Positions 23,046 through 36,030 of a DNA stretch of 64,000 nucleotides are shown here, one piece after another. Source of the DNA: Hydractinia symbiolongicarpus (Eukaryota; Cnidaria; Hydrozoa; Anthoathecata; Hydractiniidae); the NCBI RefSeq assembly GCF_029227915.1, contig NC_079889.1, forward strand, positions 2,728,001 through 2,792,000, written 5' to 3'. The stretch's first letter is position 1. Every line of letters starts with the position of its first letter. The position numbers were made by a program, and so were the translations under genes. The notes beneath the pieces were generated by a model. It worked only from the letters and a program-made list of their open reading frames with translations, was not told the DNA's origin and searched no databases.

Positions 23046-25271
23046 TGCTTAACAAAATTGGTTTTTAAACAAAATAATCTATGATCTAATTTGGAAGTAC
23101 CCCCGTATGTAGCAGCTTGAGTTTCTAAATGTGTTCACTATTAACCTTGGTTGAAATATGGCATTTCACTTCAGCAGTATTTCATACCTGCATGGCTTAA
23201 AAAACTTTGTTGTTGAAATTAAAATCTTAACGCTGAGCAATTGTTTCATGACTTTAAAATAAATTTAAGAAGTCCTATTCTGGTCAAAGTTTTTTATGTA
23301 CTTAAAAAATACATAAAGATATCAGATCATGTAGATGATGTACAACGTCTTCTTCTCTCAACCAGCCAACCATCATCATCTCTATCAGTTTCCCAATACT
23401 TTGTATACATTTGCCAATGAAATATGATTTCCTTTGCTTATAAATATATACTTGTGTTATTTCATGGTTTTCCACCAGGTTAGAGGGATGTTATTGTAAA
23501 ACCTTGATCCATAAATAGTCTCTTATAGAACTTAGGAATTGATATGTGGAAATTCTTAGCTCGGGCCTTAGCTTTTATACAACGAACAGATAGTACAACC
23601 TTACAGCCGCCATAACATTTTTTTTTTATTTAATAAAGTTGGAGAGCAATTTTCATAGAAAAAACAAACAGAGCAATAATAAGCCATGTTTATCTCAATG
23701 CCTATCACATATTCAAATTTTCAAATTTCGCATTCAACTAAGAGAAGTCTTTGAGAAAAGATGCAAACACTTTAGTTGTCATGCGGTGAACAACAATTGC
23801 ATTCATTGTTCATAAAAGAAGAAAAAGACCTCATCCAAGACATCAAACATACATTTTTTACGTCTTTTCTAGATAGTTTACAATGCATATTGTGTGACAA
23901 GAGAAAAATGTCAAAGAATTTGAATCTGTCGCGAGAACTGGATAAATAAACGAAGAAGTGTAAGAAGAGGATAACATGCTTGTCTGAACTTCTCCATGTT
24001 TTCCAATGATCTGTTTTAGACAGTGATAAAAATCACGAAAGAGATGAATGTTTGACATTGGATTGGCTGGAAATCTTTTTTGATGACATGTGGGACAGTA
24101 CTGTCACCAAGTTTAGGCTGACTGCTATAGCTTTTCGCCCAAGATTTCGGTCTACTATCATCCATCCATTTTTGACACATCTTCATTTTTTAACGTCTTA
24201 TATATAAGTGAATTTTGATTTTAAAGTTTGTCCCCAAAAGAGCGTTTATTTTGCTAACAGTCGCCCCCATTATTTAACAAATGCCAATTTAGTGCGCCAA
24301 ACTCGTCCAAAGCATTTTTTATAATACATCTCACATGTTAGTAATTTACCAAACAAAATAATATTAATGGCGTTGCCATGGCGGCAACGGTGGTGCTTGA
24401 ACATAAAAACTTAGTGAAGCAATGTTTACAAAAAAACCCACATAGTTCATATCTTTATACTTACAAGGGCGGTGTAAAAAACACTGGTGCGACCGCTCAT
24501 CGCACGTCACTTATGCGAAAGGTAGGACAAAAGTTTTCACGGCGGATAAAAGACCTTTGGAATGCTGGAAATTTTAATTTAAAACAGATTTAGATACGAT
24601 CCAGTTGATAGAAAAGATATATTAGTTTATATTCCTGGCCTGCCAGATCTAAATAAATTCTTATCACCGGGAAACTAAAATAGTTAAGATGGGAAAAATA
24701 CTGACCGCGCTTTTTGATTGGTTGTTTTTATTGTCCTTTGCCCACGTGATCATTATCGCGAAATCCTTTCCTCTGATCCTCTGATCTGAATTCGTCAGAT
24801 AAATGAGTTTTGAGACTTAGAAGGTAATTGCGTGCTTTTTAAGTCGAAATAGTGCTGTCACACTGAACCTGCCATTTTCCACAAATCAAACATTTTAAAG
24901 GAAAAATTTTCTTTTTTAAAATTCTTAAGATCAAATCAACTATCTCTTTTTTAATAGCCCTACGACTTTTCCATAACTTGTCTTAAGCAACCGTCTAAAT
25001 ACTGATGTGGGAAATATATAAGACGGGAGGACATCTAGCTAAGGACTTGTTAACCCGTAGAATATTTCACGACTAATCTTTTTATTCATACCCGTATTCT
25101 ACTTCTGCGCGATTTTATATCCGTGCAGTGGAAACACGAAATGGGATACATAGTATGTTGGTTCAGGCCTGTTTTTGCACCATTTTATTTCTAGGAGTTA
25201 ATTGGTGTGCCCTTGAAGATGATTCCAGCCTCGGAAAATCCGTATTGGCTATTTCACAGACGCAATTGTTG
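23046..25271. other. Intergenic, mostly featureless; one doubtful short ORF at 24378-24593
   Basis: No recognised gene. An ATG frame at 24378-24593 (71 residues, starting MAATVVLEHKNLV and rich in Lys) has a plausible start context but no family match I recognise. It could be a first exon or chance. A decayed copy of the 125-bp hairpin repeat lies at about 25010-25145. Confidence 0.4.
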
Positions 25272-25541
25272 AAAAATATAAATGGCGAACGCGCTTTGGT
25301 TAGTTGTCGAGCGATAACAAGTTGTAAAAATATAAATAGCGCGTTCGCTTTGGTTAGTCGTCGAGCGATAACAAGTCGGAAAAATATAAATCGCGCGTTC
25401 GCTTTGGTTAGTCGTCGAGCAGTAACAAGTCGGAAAAATATAACTAGCGCGTTCGCTTTGGTTAGTCGTCGAGCGATAACAAGTCGTAAAAATATAAATA
25501 GCGCGTTCGCTTTGGTTAGTCGTCGAGCGATAACAAGTCAT
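25272..25541. repeat. 54-bp tandem repeat, 5 units
   Basis: Units start at 25272, 25326, 25380, 25434 and 25488, exactly 54 bp apart, with core TTTGGTTAGTCGTCGAGCG. Because 54 is a multiple of three, both strands keep long repetitive open frames (18-residue periods). I read these as artefacts. Confidence 0.92.
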
Positions 25542-28500
25542 ATTTTGTCCATATTTCGCTTGGAAACATGTAGCAATGGCGCCCAACTGAACAGAAAATT
25601 TACTTAACTGTCGTATACTATGATATCAAATAATTGGAGACAACCTAGTCCTTTGCAATACAGTTTCTATGGGACTTGAATTTATTTATTTATTTTATTT
25701 TGTAAAGAAAGCCTTTGCAGTTCTTATAAAGCAACATGCGACAAAAGTTTTAACGTATTTAAAAATATCATTTTTTCTAAACGAAAAACGCACGCATTCT
25801 TCATAAAACCCCAAGACATATTTTACTGTCCTAATTGTTTTTTACAACGAAATTAATCAAGCAAAACAAATTGTTTACAAGTGGTGAAATAAGTATATCT
25901 AGAAATCCCAGAACATACTTATTTATTTAAAATAATTTATAATGCGAAACGAGTTGCGCTCATGGCGTGCAGAGAGGTAGTTAAAGTTAATAAATCGCAA
26001 TTACAACTATCTAGAGCACAATCACATTTTCTTAAGATTAGCTAACCGAAACGAGGATCGCACGGTATGTTTTTACAAGCCAAGTTGGACGATAGAGGAA
26101 AAGAATTTCTTACGAATCAAGAAAATAAGAAAACAGTCGCAACATGAAGTTGCGTTTCGTTGGGAAGTCACTTCAGAACAAGAATAGCAATAAGAAGGGA
26201 GAAAAATAATTTGTATAGACAATGTTTTGAGTGAGTTATTGTATACAATATTATTTGTTCAAAAAGTAGACAAAGATATGTCGTGTTTGCACTTTCTTTG
26301 CATTACATCAACTTTAAATTTTGTGTTCATAGTTATATGAAATCACTTGATGTTAAAGAAAAGAGATCACATGCAATGGTAAGTTTTTTTTTTGCGTTTT
26401 TTTGGAGTTTTTAACAAGGGGAAATTAAACTAACCAGTAAACAACGCCTGCAAAAAATTCCTTTTTCAAAAAACAATTTTTATGAATGCTTTAAAGTATT
26501 GTTACTTAGTTAAAAATGAAAAACATTTTACGCTCAGCGTAAAACGCTTTTAACATATTGTTAATTGAGAATCTGGGCATTAACATTCTCTCTAGTACTT
26601 TTGAAGCAAAAATGGTTCTTAACCCCAGCTAGCGCTGATTTACGGAAAAACATGTTAATAAAATTTGCATTCTTTGTGCAGGTTGTTGTTAGTGAACTGT
26701 TCCGTTATTGTGCAGATCGTTTAAATGGTGAAGCAAAATGATTGGTGAATCAAAGCAACCCATCAGGGTGGTGTGAGTAGTTTGATTGAAGTTTTTATTA
26801 TTACAATTTTAACGCGCGCCAAAAGTTTACAGTTTTGCATACATGTTTTGTGTAACGTGTTCTGTCAAATCAAGTAATGTAGTATTGTCATTTTATTGAC
26901 TAAGTCATGGTAAATTAAAAATTAGAATTAGCGAAAAATAGTGATGCTTAATATTAAAAAGCAAATTCCGTCTCTCAAACATGGTTTTTCTAATGTTTTG
27001 TGGTTTCAGGGGGAGTTATTGCGATTTTGTAATAAAAGCGCAATTTGTTTTACGGCATTCTTTTCTCCTTTGACGTCTTGATTAAAATTTTTGTGATTGA
27101 CATAACAAGTGTTTACTTTGTTTAATGAATTTGAAATTTGAGGTACTTCTTTTTAGCAGCAAAATACTTAAATATTAGTTATAAGACAGTGGAAAAATCC
27201 ACGGGTTTGCTTATCCTTAGATTTTTGTCTTTAACGAGTGTCCGGTTAAGGTACAGACATCTTAAGCCAGCAGAACACACCTGTAATTATAGATATAGTT
27301 GCAAGTAAAACAAGGCTTTGTAACTGGCAGTCTTATTTTTGATTTATGATATATGTAATTTTTCTTTACCTGTGTTTAAAAATATCGGTTAGACACTTTA
27401 AATGGGAAGTGCTTCCTGGTAGGACAAAATGTAATAAAACTGATATGTGATAAACATTTTTCAAACAAACTTCATCCAAATGAAAACCAAAATTATCATC
27501 GTGTTTCGCAGTTAGAGAGTAGACATGGTTCAATTTCTTTCAATCAATGAGCATGTGCAATATGAAAATTTATGTTTTTCACAAGTATGAAATTTAGTGC
27601 GCCAACATCCTTCCCATTATTTACTTCATAAATAGTGAGCTTTGTCAAATGATAGTTTAGTCACGTTTCTTCTCAACTTCAACTCTATGCATTATCACTA
27701 TTGTTTTCAATAAAGAACAGAAATCCTACGAAAATATGCCACTTGCTTACTTTAAGATCATTTTCATGACACTAATCCTTTATATTATAAAGTAAATAAA
27801 ATAATCACCGTGTTCCCTCATGCCAGATCCGTAAAAATTCAGTATTCATCTACTATGTTGAGTTTGGAGCTTAGCATAGGTAAAGCATGTAACATATCCG
27901 TGCTAAACGTTTAGTGCAAACAATTCTGTCGCATGTTTACTGTAGCACCATTTTTTTAGAAATTAACTTTATTTTTATTTCTGTTTAAATAACCTTAAAG
28001 ATAATTAACTCCTATATATACGGAGGTGTGGCACTCGAGGGCTAAAATATGCTGATATCAGCAGCAAATATCTGAGAATCATAAGGCAGAACCACATTTT
28101 TTCAAAATTATCCAGGGTTCCTCGACGTTGTCCATCATTTTGGCTAGCGCTGAAACTTGTGACCGAGACGCGGTTGGGATCGTGGGTTGGAACTAAAGAC
28201 ATGCAAAGAAATGCCATGAGTAGTACAAGGGAAAGAAGAGGAATTCTTAAGTAATTTTTTTTTCATTGGATTTACAAGAATTTGAGGTACCCCACAATGA
28301 GAAGTAAAGAACAGAAACGCCTTTCCGATGTCTGATGATGAGGGATGGTCACGTCTGGATAATATTTATTTTGTGATTTTAAGCTACCTAGCCAGTACCA
28401 TGCCAGCACTCCAGGGCACATTTGTTATTAAATAATTAAGTGATAAAGTACAAGAACTAGATATATTATTTTTATGTAGCTAGCTGCACAAAAGATTTTT

Positions 28501-30710
28501 CAAGGCATTCTGTCATTCTAAATAAAAATAGCTAGCTAGTTATTTTGACCTCCCATAACAGTAAACAGTCAAGAATTGAGTATATAGCTAGATAGGTATG
28601 CAAGGCATTGCATGTTGGTAAACATGTTTTCACGACAAACTGAAACCTATATTTCATATAAATTTCTGCAAATGCTCAGGTTTCTTTTATCGAACGGGAA
28701 CGTATTTTTCATAAATAATTTGGTAGGTTTTCAGGTTTATTTTGTGAAATGACAAAATTTGGGAAATTATAGCCAGAAGTAATATTCGCTTGAAGCAGGA
28801 AGACCTAAAGTCTCCAGGTTAAGACTTAGTAAAGCGTAAACTGTTTCACATGGAGGACACTTAGTGTAATGTGTTACAAATCCAGTGGAGCGCTTATAGC
28901 ATTAAAAGTATAATATATTTTTCATAAACCAACATTCACAGGACTAATGATTAAGATAAAGCCTATTGTTACTTCTGCAAAGCAAATACAGTTGGTTAGC
29001 ATTTTTCATTTTGCATAAAAAGTTCCTGTGGATATTCAAAAACTAATTGTGAGTGGCACCAGGCTGAGCAATTAGTGCAAGTAAACGTGTTGCAGATACA
29101 GGTGGACAAAAAATAACTTTCTAACCACTTTGTATTTATACAGCATAAAATTTAGATTATGTATTTGGCACTGTGCTTTAGAAGCACATTCCCACTTTCT
29201 CTGAGCTGGATAAGGTATTTGGTCCTAAACCTGTACCACATTTTATCTGTTTGAATTATTTTGAATTCTGAGAATCACGGCTTGTCAAAATTGATATGCT
29301 GTCAAAAACAATTTATCGGTGTCTCCAAAAATGGTTAAATTCAAGAACTCAAAAACTATGATAGTAGTAAAAAAATTTTTTGGGTTTAGTTTCAAGTCAT
29401 TATTATGACTTTTACTTAGTATAGTTTTACCATAGTTTTTCATACCGCTGACACCAAAATGGCTGCAGGGACTAATCGGTTTGAAATTTATGTATTAACA
29501 TTAGGATAAGGATGAAAAAGTTGTTGTGGGACATGGGTTTTAAACCTTAAAAATTTCCAGCGAGAAATTTGAAAACTAATGAATGAAAAAATCACAAATG
29601 TTTATCTTCAAATTTTTAATTTTTGTTAATGTAAAAGTAGTCCACATGAAAAAGGTTTCTGATGTTTTTTATGAAGAAATCTTCCATATTAGCCATATGT
29701 CGTAACTTGATGAACAATGAATTTTCCCGCAGGTGTTCGTGTAGTATAATCTTAAAAATGTGATGTAATTTTCCTGTTTAAGTTTTGACTTTTAACCCAC
29801 CTAAAAAGCTCAGCCTTGTCCTTTCATACTTAGTCTAGCTAGTTATAGCGAAATAGTTTAATATTCAAACTTGACCTATTTTACTGAGTATTAAGTAATA
29901 AATGCTAGTTTAATCATAAATCTAACTATAGGGTAGCTAAGCTACCTGCAAGAACAACATCAAACAACATCGAGGCTGTTCTCTTTTGTAAACAAACCCA
30001 GTTGTATTTTTGTAATAAGTACCAAATTTTATGTGTGTATTTCTTGCGCTTATGAGTGTAACCAAAGTGCCCTGTACGTAAATCCTAAAAATTTATGTCA
30101 TTGGCTCACTCTTTACGAATGACACCACGTAATAAAGAAAAAACCATGCTTTGCTATTTGCCGTAACCTATACCGAGATTTGGTTGTGATCAGAATTGAT
30201 TGTCTTTAACTATTTTTCTTTGGATTTATATGTACGCAATGACTAGTCTGAAATGTGTTGCGAGGAAGTGCAGAATCAGAAGCAATACTGCGAGGTCTGT
30301 TCTAAATTAAAAGAAAAGAAAATAATTAGTATTTGTATTTGAAATAATTGTAATTGAATTACTATATCCTCTTTTTTCATTTTTAAATCCGCATTTTTTT
30401 ATCTAAGTTTACTAAAATTCAAGTAGCCCTCCATATAAGCCAATATATATTTATTGTTGACAGTAGGGACAGTCATTGGGTATCATGGATAAACAAACGG
30501 AAGTAGAGTTTATAGGTGTATAAACTCTTAAGAAAATCAAACTTGCACTGAAGTTTTTTAAACAACTGCAAAGTTTAATTTTGTTAACAAAAATTGTTGC
30601 CTTGTGAACGCAAGTATATCTTTAAAATATCTATGTGTCATCGACAGGTTAATTTTCTTGGTGTAGGTAGCTCGTATCTAGCATCGTGATGACAAAGAAA
30701 CAAATCTACT
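25542..30710. other. Long region with no recognised gene
   Basis: About 5.2 kb of AT-rich sequence. Seen in it: a relic of the 125-bp repeat hairpin near 27188-27205, and a segment at about 27862-27985 that recurs diverged at about 56300-56405. A 70-residue minus-strand frame at 28005-28217 has no recognisable motif. No convincing coding sequence. Confidence 0.5.
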
Positions 30711-31029
30711 CTTTCAAAGTAGTCGTCTCTCCTTCGTCGTACGTAGTTTGTACAATGAGTAAGTAGGCAAGAGTTTATTTGCTGGAAAATAATTAATTAC
30801 AAATAAACAAAATGTTATAATAAAAAAGGAACTTTAGCTAGATAAATTGCTAAAACAACAACAACAAGCTGGAGACCATCACACTAGTTAAAAACTAATC
30901 TAAGGAGATGGCCACCATATATATTTAGATTTTTCATTTTAAATAAATAAATATAAATTCTTTGTTTATTTTCTTTAAGAAAATTAACTATACACTGTAA
31001 CTAAGTTTTTTTTCTGTTTGCAAAAAGTA

Positions 31030-32256
31030 AAAAAGGGACTAGTTAGGAATAATTATTGAGGAGGGAATTTTTGCAGAGTGATTTGATTCTAGATATTGAT
31101 AGTGAAGAAAGGTCTTGTCTAGGGAAAAGAGATTGAAAGAAGTTCCAGGCTAGTATACATTGATATAAAGTAGAATTGGTACCAAAAGAAAAAGTTCTAA
31201 CAAGGGGTTTGTCTAAAAGTTTAATAGAAGATCCTCTGGTATTGTAAGTATCCGGGCGAAACGCTAGACTGAAAAGACTATTTATATCAGGTGGGGAGGT
31301 TTTGTTTAGGATTTGATGAACTAGAGTTTATCAAAAATATCAAGAAGGTTTAGTTGCTTTGAGGTTTAGAGGGTTGATTAAAGTCAGCGAAGGTGATGAG
31401 TCTGACCGCTATTTTTTGAAGTTTAAAGATTCGATCAGTATGGATGTTATGGTTTAGACACCAAACTTGGGAGGAAGCGTGAGAAAAAAATAAAGAGCAG
31501 TATACAGAGAGGAGTATCTTTAAGGAAACGTAGAGACGGAGTTTGGAAATTGCTCCATTACTTTTGGATAGTTTGGTAGCTAGGTTTTTTTATGAAATGA
31601 CCAATTTAAGTGAGAGTCAATAATAACCCAAAGTCAATAATAACACAAGTGGAAAAGGATAGTTTTTTGCCATTTAGTTTTAGTCTAAAATCATAGTTAA
31701 TTGACTTATTGGGATGCCTGAAAAGAATAACCTCGGTTTTGGCAACGTTAAGTGCAATTTTATTTGCATTTAACCAATGGCATAGAAGTTTTAGATCAAT
31801 ATTTACCCTTCTCTTAATGGTTTTCAAACTGGGACTAGGGCATAATAGACTGGTGTCATCTGTAAAGTGGAAAACATCACTACAGTAAATTCCGTTTAGG
31901 AGGTCATTAATGTAAATCAAGAAGAATAGTGGTCCAAGGACTGATCCCTGGGGCACCCTATGAAAAATTTCTAGTTCGAAAGAGTTATTCCCAGAAATAA
32001 AAACAAATTATCTTCGGTTAGTAAGATAAGATTTAAACCAGGAGTTTGCTAGCTCACGAATGCCATAATGTTGCATTTTACCCAATAGTATGTCGTGGTC
32101 AACGGTATCAAAGGCTTTTCGAAGGTCTATAAAAATTCCACAAGAAAAATTTCCAGAGTCAAGTTGTTTTCTAATGTTTTCAATTAGATTGATTAAGGCA
32201 TGGTTAGTTGAGTGTTTTTTAACTAACCATGCCTTAATCAGTTTAATTGAAAACAT
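31030..32256 (-). pseudogene. LINE reverse transcriptase and C-terminal region, broken
   Basis: Read on the minus strand. The finger/palm motif CGIFIDLRKAFDTVDHDILL is at about 32145-32085. A break follows, then VPQGSVLGPLFFLIYINDLL from 31956, then the active-site box as HFTDDTSLL instead of the usual FADD, then a thumb segment. A stop near 31606 and frameshifts follow. A further C-terminal region at about 31400-31030 (IFKLQKIAVRLITFADF, later SFGTNSTLYQCILAWNFFQS) is still readable in pieces. The upstream RT segment (FVSNVDKIYEKIVHSHLISF) lies at about 33005-32858, separated by the inverted copy. Confidence 0.82.
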
Positions 32257-32852
32257 TAGAAAGTAAGAGTTTATTTGCTGAGAAAATAACTACAAAAAAC
32301 AAAGTGTTTTCATTATAACATTTTGTTTTTTGTAATTAGTTATTTTCCCAGCAAATAAACCCTTACTTTCTAATGTTTTCAATTAGACTGATTAAGGCAT
32401 GGTTAGTTAAAAAACACTCAACTAACCATGCCTTAATCAATCTAATTGAAAACATTAGAAAACAACTTGACTCTGGAAATTTTTCTTGTGGAATTTTTAT
32501 AGACCTTCGAAAAGCCTTTGATACCGTTGACCACGACATACTATTGGGTAAAATGCAACATTATGGCATTCGTGAGCTAGCAAACTCCTGGTTTAAATCT
32601 TATCTTACTAACCGAAGATAATTTGTTTTTATTTCTGGGAATAACTCTTTCGAACTAGAAATTTTTCATAGGGTGCCCCAGGGATCAGTCCTTGGACCAC
32701 TATTCTTCTTGATTTACATTAATGACCTCCTAAACGGAATTTACTGTAGTGATGTTTTCCACTTTACAGATGACACCAGTCTATTATGCCCTAGTCCCAG
32801 TTTGAAAACCATTAAGAGAAGGGTAAATATTGATCTAAAACTTCTATGCCAT
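31777..32852. repeat. Large palindrome: ~530-bp inverted repeat with almost no spacer
   Basis: Positions on the left and right arms sum to 64629 throughout (for example 32256/32373 and 31956/32673), so the arms are colinear inverted copies about centre 32314-32315. The right arm stops matching at about 32852 and the left at about 31777. The arms are nearly identical over the RT coding part, and identical predicted peptides can be read outward on both strands. Differences cluster near the centre. Confidence 0.92.
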
Positions 32853-33801
32853 TAATTAAGGCATGGTTAGTTGAGTGTTTATTTCTGAAGAAAAATTGTT
32901 TATTAGTGATTATTTTATGTTTATCAAGAAATGAGATGAGATGCGAGTGAACAATTTTTTCGTAAATTTTATCAACATTAGAGACAAAAGATATTGGTCT
33001 AATTATTTAACGACTACTTTCAAAGTAGTCGTTTCTCCTTCGTCGTACGTAGTTTGTACAATGACGTGCCTTTTCATCTCTCGTGTGCTTAAAAGTCAAA
33101 TGAAGTTATTACTGAGATATCGTTGTAACGGTCAAGCTCGATTTTAACGTTTTTGCCAGAAGTCAGACACTAGACACATCAAATTCCATGTCATAAAAAA
33201 GTGAAGTAATGTTTTGTGAAATGCAGTGGCCTTGCGCTTTTCTAGTTGCAACAGATTCAGATAAGATGATTTTTAGTTCATGGATGCTGTGTACTTAGAG
33301 GTAAGAAAGTTAACAATTTTTGAAATTATATTGACTTCAATTTATATTTGTTTATTTTCTGCTGTTTCCTAACAATGATAACTTCTTTACATGTTCTTGT
33401 ACTAATAATCATCATTACCCTGGTTTCTACTTTTGTGGAATATTTTACTACTTAAAATTCTTGTAGACAAGATAATAAATGCAGTTAAAAAATTTTTAAC
33501 TTCTGGTCAAACCTATATATGCCAAAAAACACAAAACGATTGTGAAAATTATCCGACAGCTTGGACATAGTACTGGTTATACCGTCTTACAGACAGTACA
33601 AGGATGTATTCTGCAAAAGTTATTCTTGATTATTTCGCATGCAGTAAAACTTGTAGAAGGTGGGCTATATTCTTTCTAACTACAACATTGGTCAATTCAC
33701 GTTAAAATCAGGCTTGAAATATGTGAGTTATATTCTTCGAACTACGTCATTGGTTAATTCACGTGCAATTGAATGTATTTTTCAAACTACATCATTGGTT
33801 A

Positions 33802-33839
33802 ATTTACATACAATGGGATACATCCCATTGTATGTAAAT
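33802..33839. repeat. Perfect hairpin, 17-bp arms
   Basis: Arms 33802-33818 and 33823-33839 are exact reverse complements (ATTTACATACAATGGGA on the left) around a 4-nt TACA loop. It lies within a cluster of ACATCATTGGTTAAT repeats. Confidence 0.9.
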
Positions 33840-34605
33840 AATTCTATGTTCTTCAAACTACATCATTGGTTTTTCACGTACAGGTGTTAATCAAACAAAA
33901 CCGACCATTGACGTTGGATCGCTCCTTGGAATTAAGAACATTTAAATAATTGGTCCTCATGTCAAAATAATGTTGTCTTTTTCTAGAGTATTTATTGAAA
34001 AGTGCTATGTTTCTAACGTTGTTTTACATGTCATGTTCCAACAAAAAATTTCGACCATGCATGAACTGAAAATTTCATTACGTTAATGGCGAAAATTGCT
34101 TTCGAAGCCTACTGCATTTCACAAACACATAGCTACAACGAAAGTTCTAATAATTAACAGACGCATTTACTAGCTACCATAAATTGTTTATCAGCTTTAT
34201 CTATACCCGTTTAACTTTAGACAAACGGGTACGATGGAGGAGAATCGCTATCGTCGAACAAGTTTCGAGATAGAAAAAATTAATCCGCATATTTTCACGA
34301 GCAGTTAGTACTGCAAACGATGTATAGTGGTCGGCTATTGTCTGCCCCGGAACGCACAGAGCATAGTATATTTTAGCCTGAACAAGCCAAAAAAGAGCTA
34401 CTTCGGTCTACATGTTACTGAAACAAAACCAATTGTTCTATCTACTATACTAAATTAATAATATTTGAAATATAATAAAACATTATTTTGAAAGCAGTTC
34501 AAGAGAAGTAGAAATTCCGGTAATTTTACGAGTAAAATACTTCTCCGTTTTAAGCAGTTTCTTGTGTTTAAACATAGAGATATCTAGGTGAGATGAAATA
34601 AAAAC

Positions 34606-34838
34606 TAAACTTTCCAAACTACACTTTCCAAACTACACTTTCCAAACTACACTTTCCACACTACACTTTCCACACTACACTTTCCACACTACACTTTCCA
34701 CACTACACTTTCCAAACTACACTTTCCAAACTACACTTTCCAAACTACACTTTCCAAACTACACTTTCCAAACTACACTTTCCAAACTACACTTTCCAAA
34801 CTACACTTTCCAAACTACACTTTCCAAACTACACTTTA
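34606..34838. repeat. 14-bp minisatellite (AAACTACACTTTCC)n
   Basis: About 16 copies. A central block has CAC in place of AAC at the unit start, showing homogenised variant classes. Non-coding. Confidence 0.95.
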
Positions 34839-35700
34839 CATAAAAGTTACAAATGATGTTGGTCGCAAGACAAAAAATCGTGAAGGGATGACGACTGCCA
34901 ACGTTATTGATCACATTACTTGACATATTAAAAGACATTTAAACGCAACGCAGCAAGCTACTCTTATTGAAATCGCTTCTAAATATTCACTTGTATATCT
35001 AAATAACTAATGTTGCACTTAAATAGAAATTTCGAAATTAAATTTGAATGATAAGTTCACACCAAATTTTTAACTGACAAAAGCACAAAATAGCCACATT
35101 AACCACATTGGGTCAAGTAAAGACAGGTAAAGTAATAGTTTAGAAAATAGTTAACGAAATAAATTTTTGCGAAATTGACTGGAAAAAAGATAAAAAATGT
35201 AAGGCGTGTTTTAAAGAATTAGTAATGTGTTATTAATGTACAATGTGGCAATGCGAAAATGGTTTTAGGATCGTTTGTACAACCCAATCTGTGCATTTCA
35301 AACTTAATTCTTATCAATTTTAAATAAATAAGTCGTTCATAAGCATTTTTTATTTCCGCCAGCAGCGAAAGCGGAATCTTTAAAATCGCCTGAGGAAATA
35401 GATAGATAGATAGAGACAAAGCAGCTAGGCTGGACGCCCGAAATTTATCCAGGCTTTTTTGACAGACTTTTTTCTGAGAACGAGGCTAAAATAAGTTTTA
35501 AGCCAATAAAAATCCTAACAGCGCAACAAATTGTTTTATTATCCAATGAACAATACTTTATTTAATAATTACGGAACTAATTAATCATTCATGAATTTTA
35601 ACTTAAAAAGGAATTGTTGAGGCTGAATATTTTTGAAAGATTATAGCTATATAATCGTGACAAATGTGTTATAAAAGAAAAAAATAAGAATATGTAGTCT

Positions 35701-36030
35701 GAAAATAACCTTTTGTAACTTCTTATGTAAAAAAAATTGCTGCCACCTATATTTTTCTTTTAAAATTGTTCTTAGAGATTGAGAAATAAAGTTTATGTAA
35801 GTTAATAGCTATGATTTACAGTTACAATTTTTAAGTTAGCTATGATTTACAGTTACAATTTAGAATTTTCAAGGATTTTGTTTCCTCATATTACTCCAGC
35901 GTCTTAAAAGTTCAGTACTTTTTGCTAATAGAAGAAATCTTTAAGCTGCAGGGCTTCTTGTTTTATTTTGCTTTGTTCCATTTATTTCGTAGTTGTGTGA
36001 AGAGACAAGCTCTATTATAGAGACGTTTCC
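35701..36030. other. Possible solo-LTR-like block related to 48100-48330
   Basis: The stretch from TTAGCTATGATTTACAG to AAGCTGCAGGGCTTCTTGTTTT shares order and scattered matches with 48130-48290, which ends AAGCCGCAGGGCTTTTTGTTTT. The AAGCC/GGCTT part is a small hairpin. This could be related LTR ends; it is weak evidence. Confidence 0.3.

Larger units (their letters stand above)
30711..33064 (-). mobile_element. CR1/jockey-like LINE insertion flanked by 48-bp direct repeats
   Basis: The direct repeats 30711-30758 and 33017-33064 (one mismatch, core CTCCTTCGTCGTACGTAGTT) bracket the insertion and may be an unusually long target-site duplication. The element is on the minus strand. A 5'-truncated RT segment at about 33005-32858 is followed by the palindrome, then the main RT and C-terminal part down to about 31030, and a 3' tail near 30759-30830. 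Segments of the tail reappear at the palindrome centre. It is inactive. Confidence 0.8.
33065..35700. other. No gene; minisatellites and hairpin
   Basis: Contains imperfect ~55-70-bp repeats with core AAACTACATCATTGGTTAAT (about 33675-33885), a hairpin (33802-33839) and a 14-bp minisatellite (34606-34838). No coding sequence is supported. Confidence 0.55.

Noticed and set aside
25128-25607. 159-residue plus frame and 110-residue minus frame
   Set aside because: Both follow the 54-bp tandem repeat; open frames on both strands are expected when the period is divisible by three.
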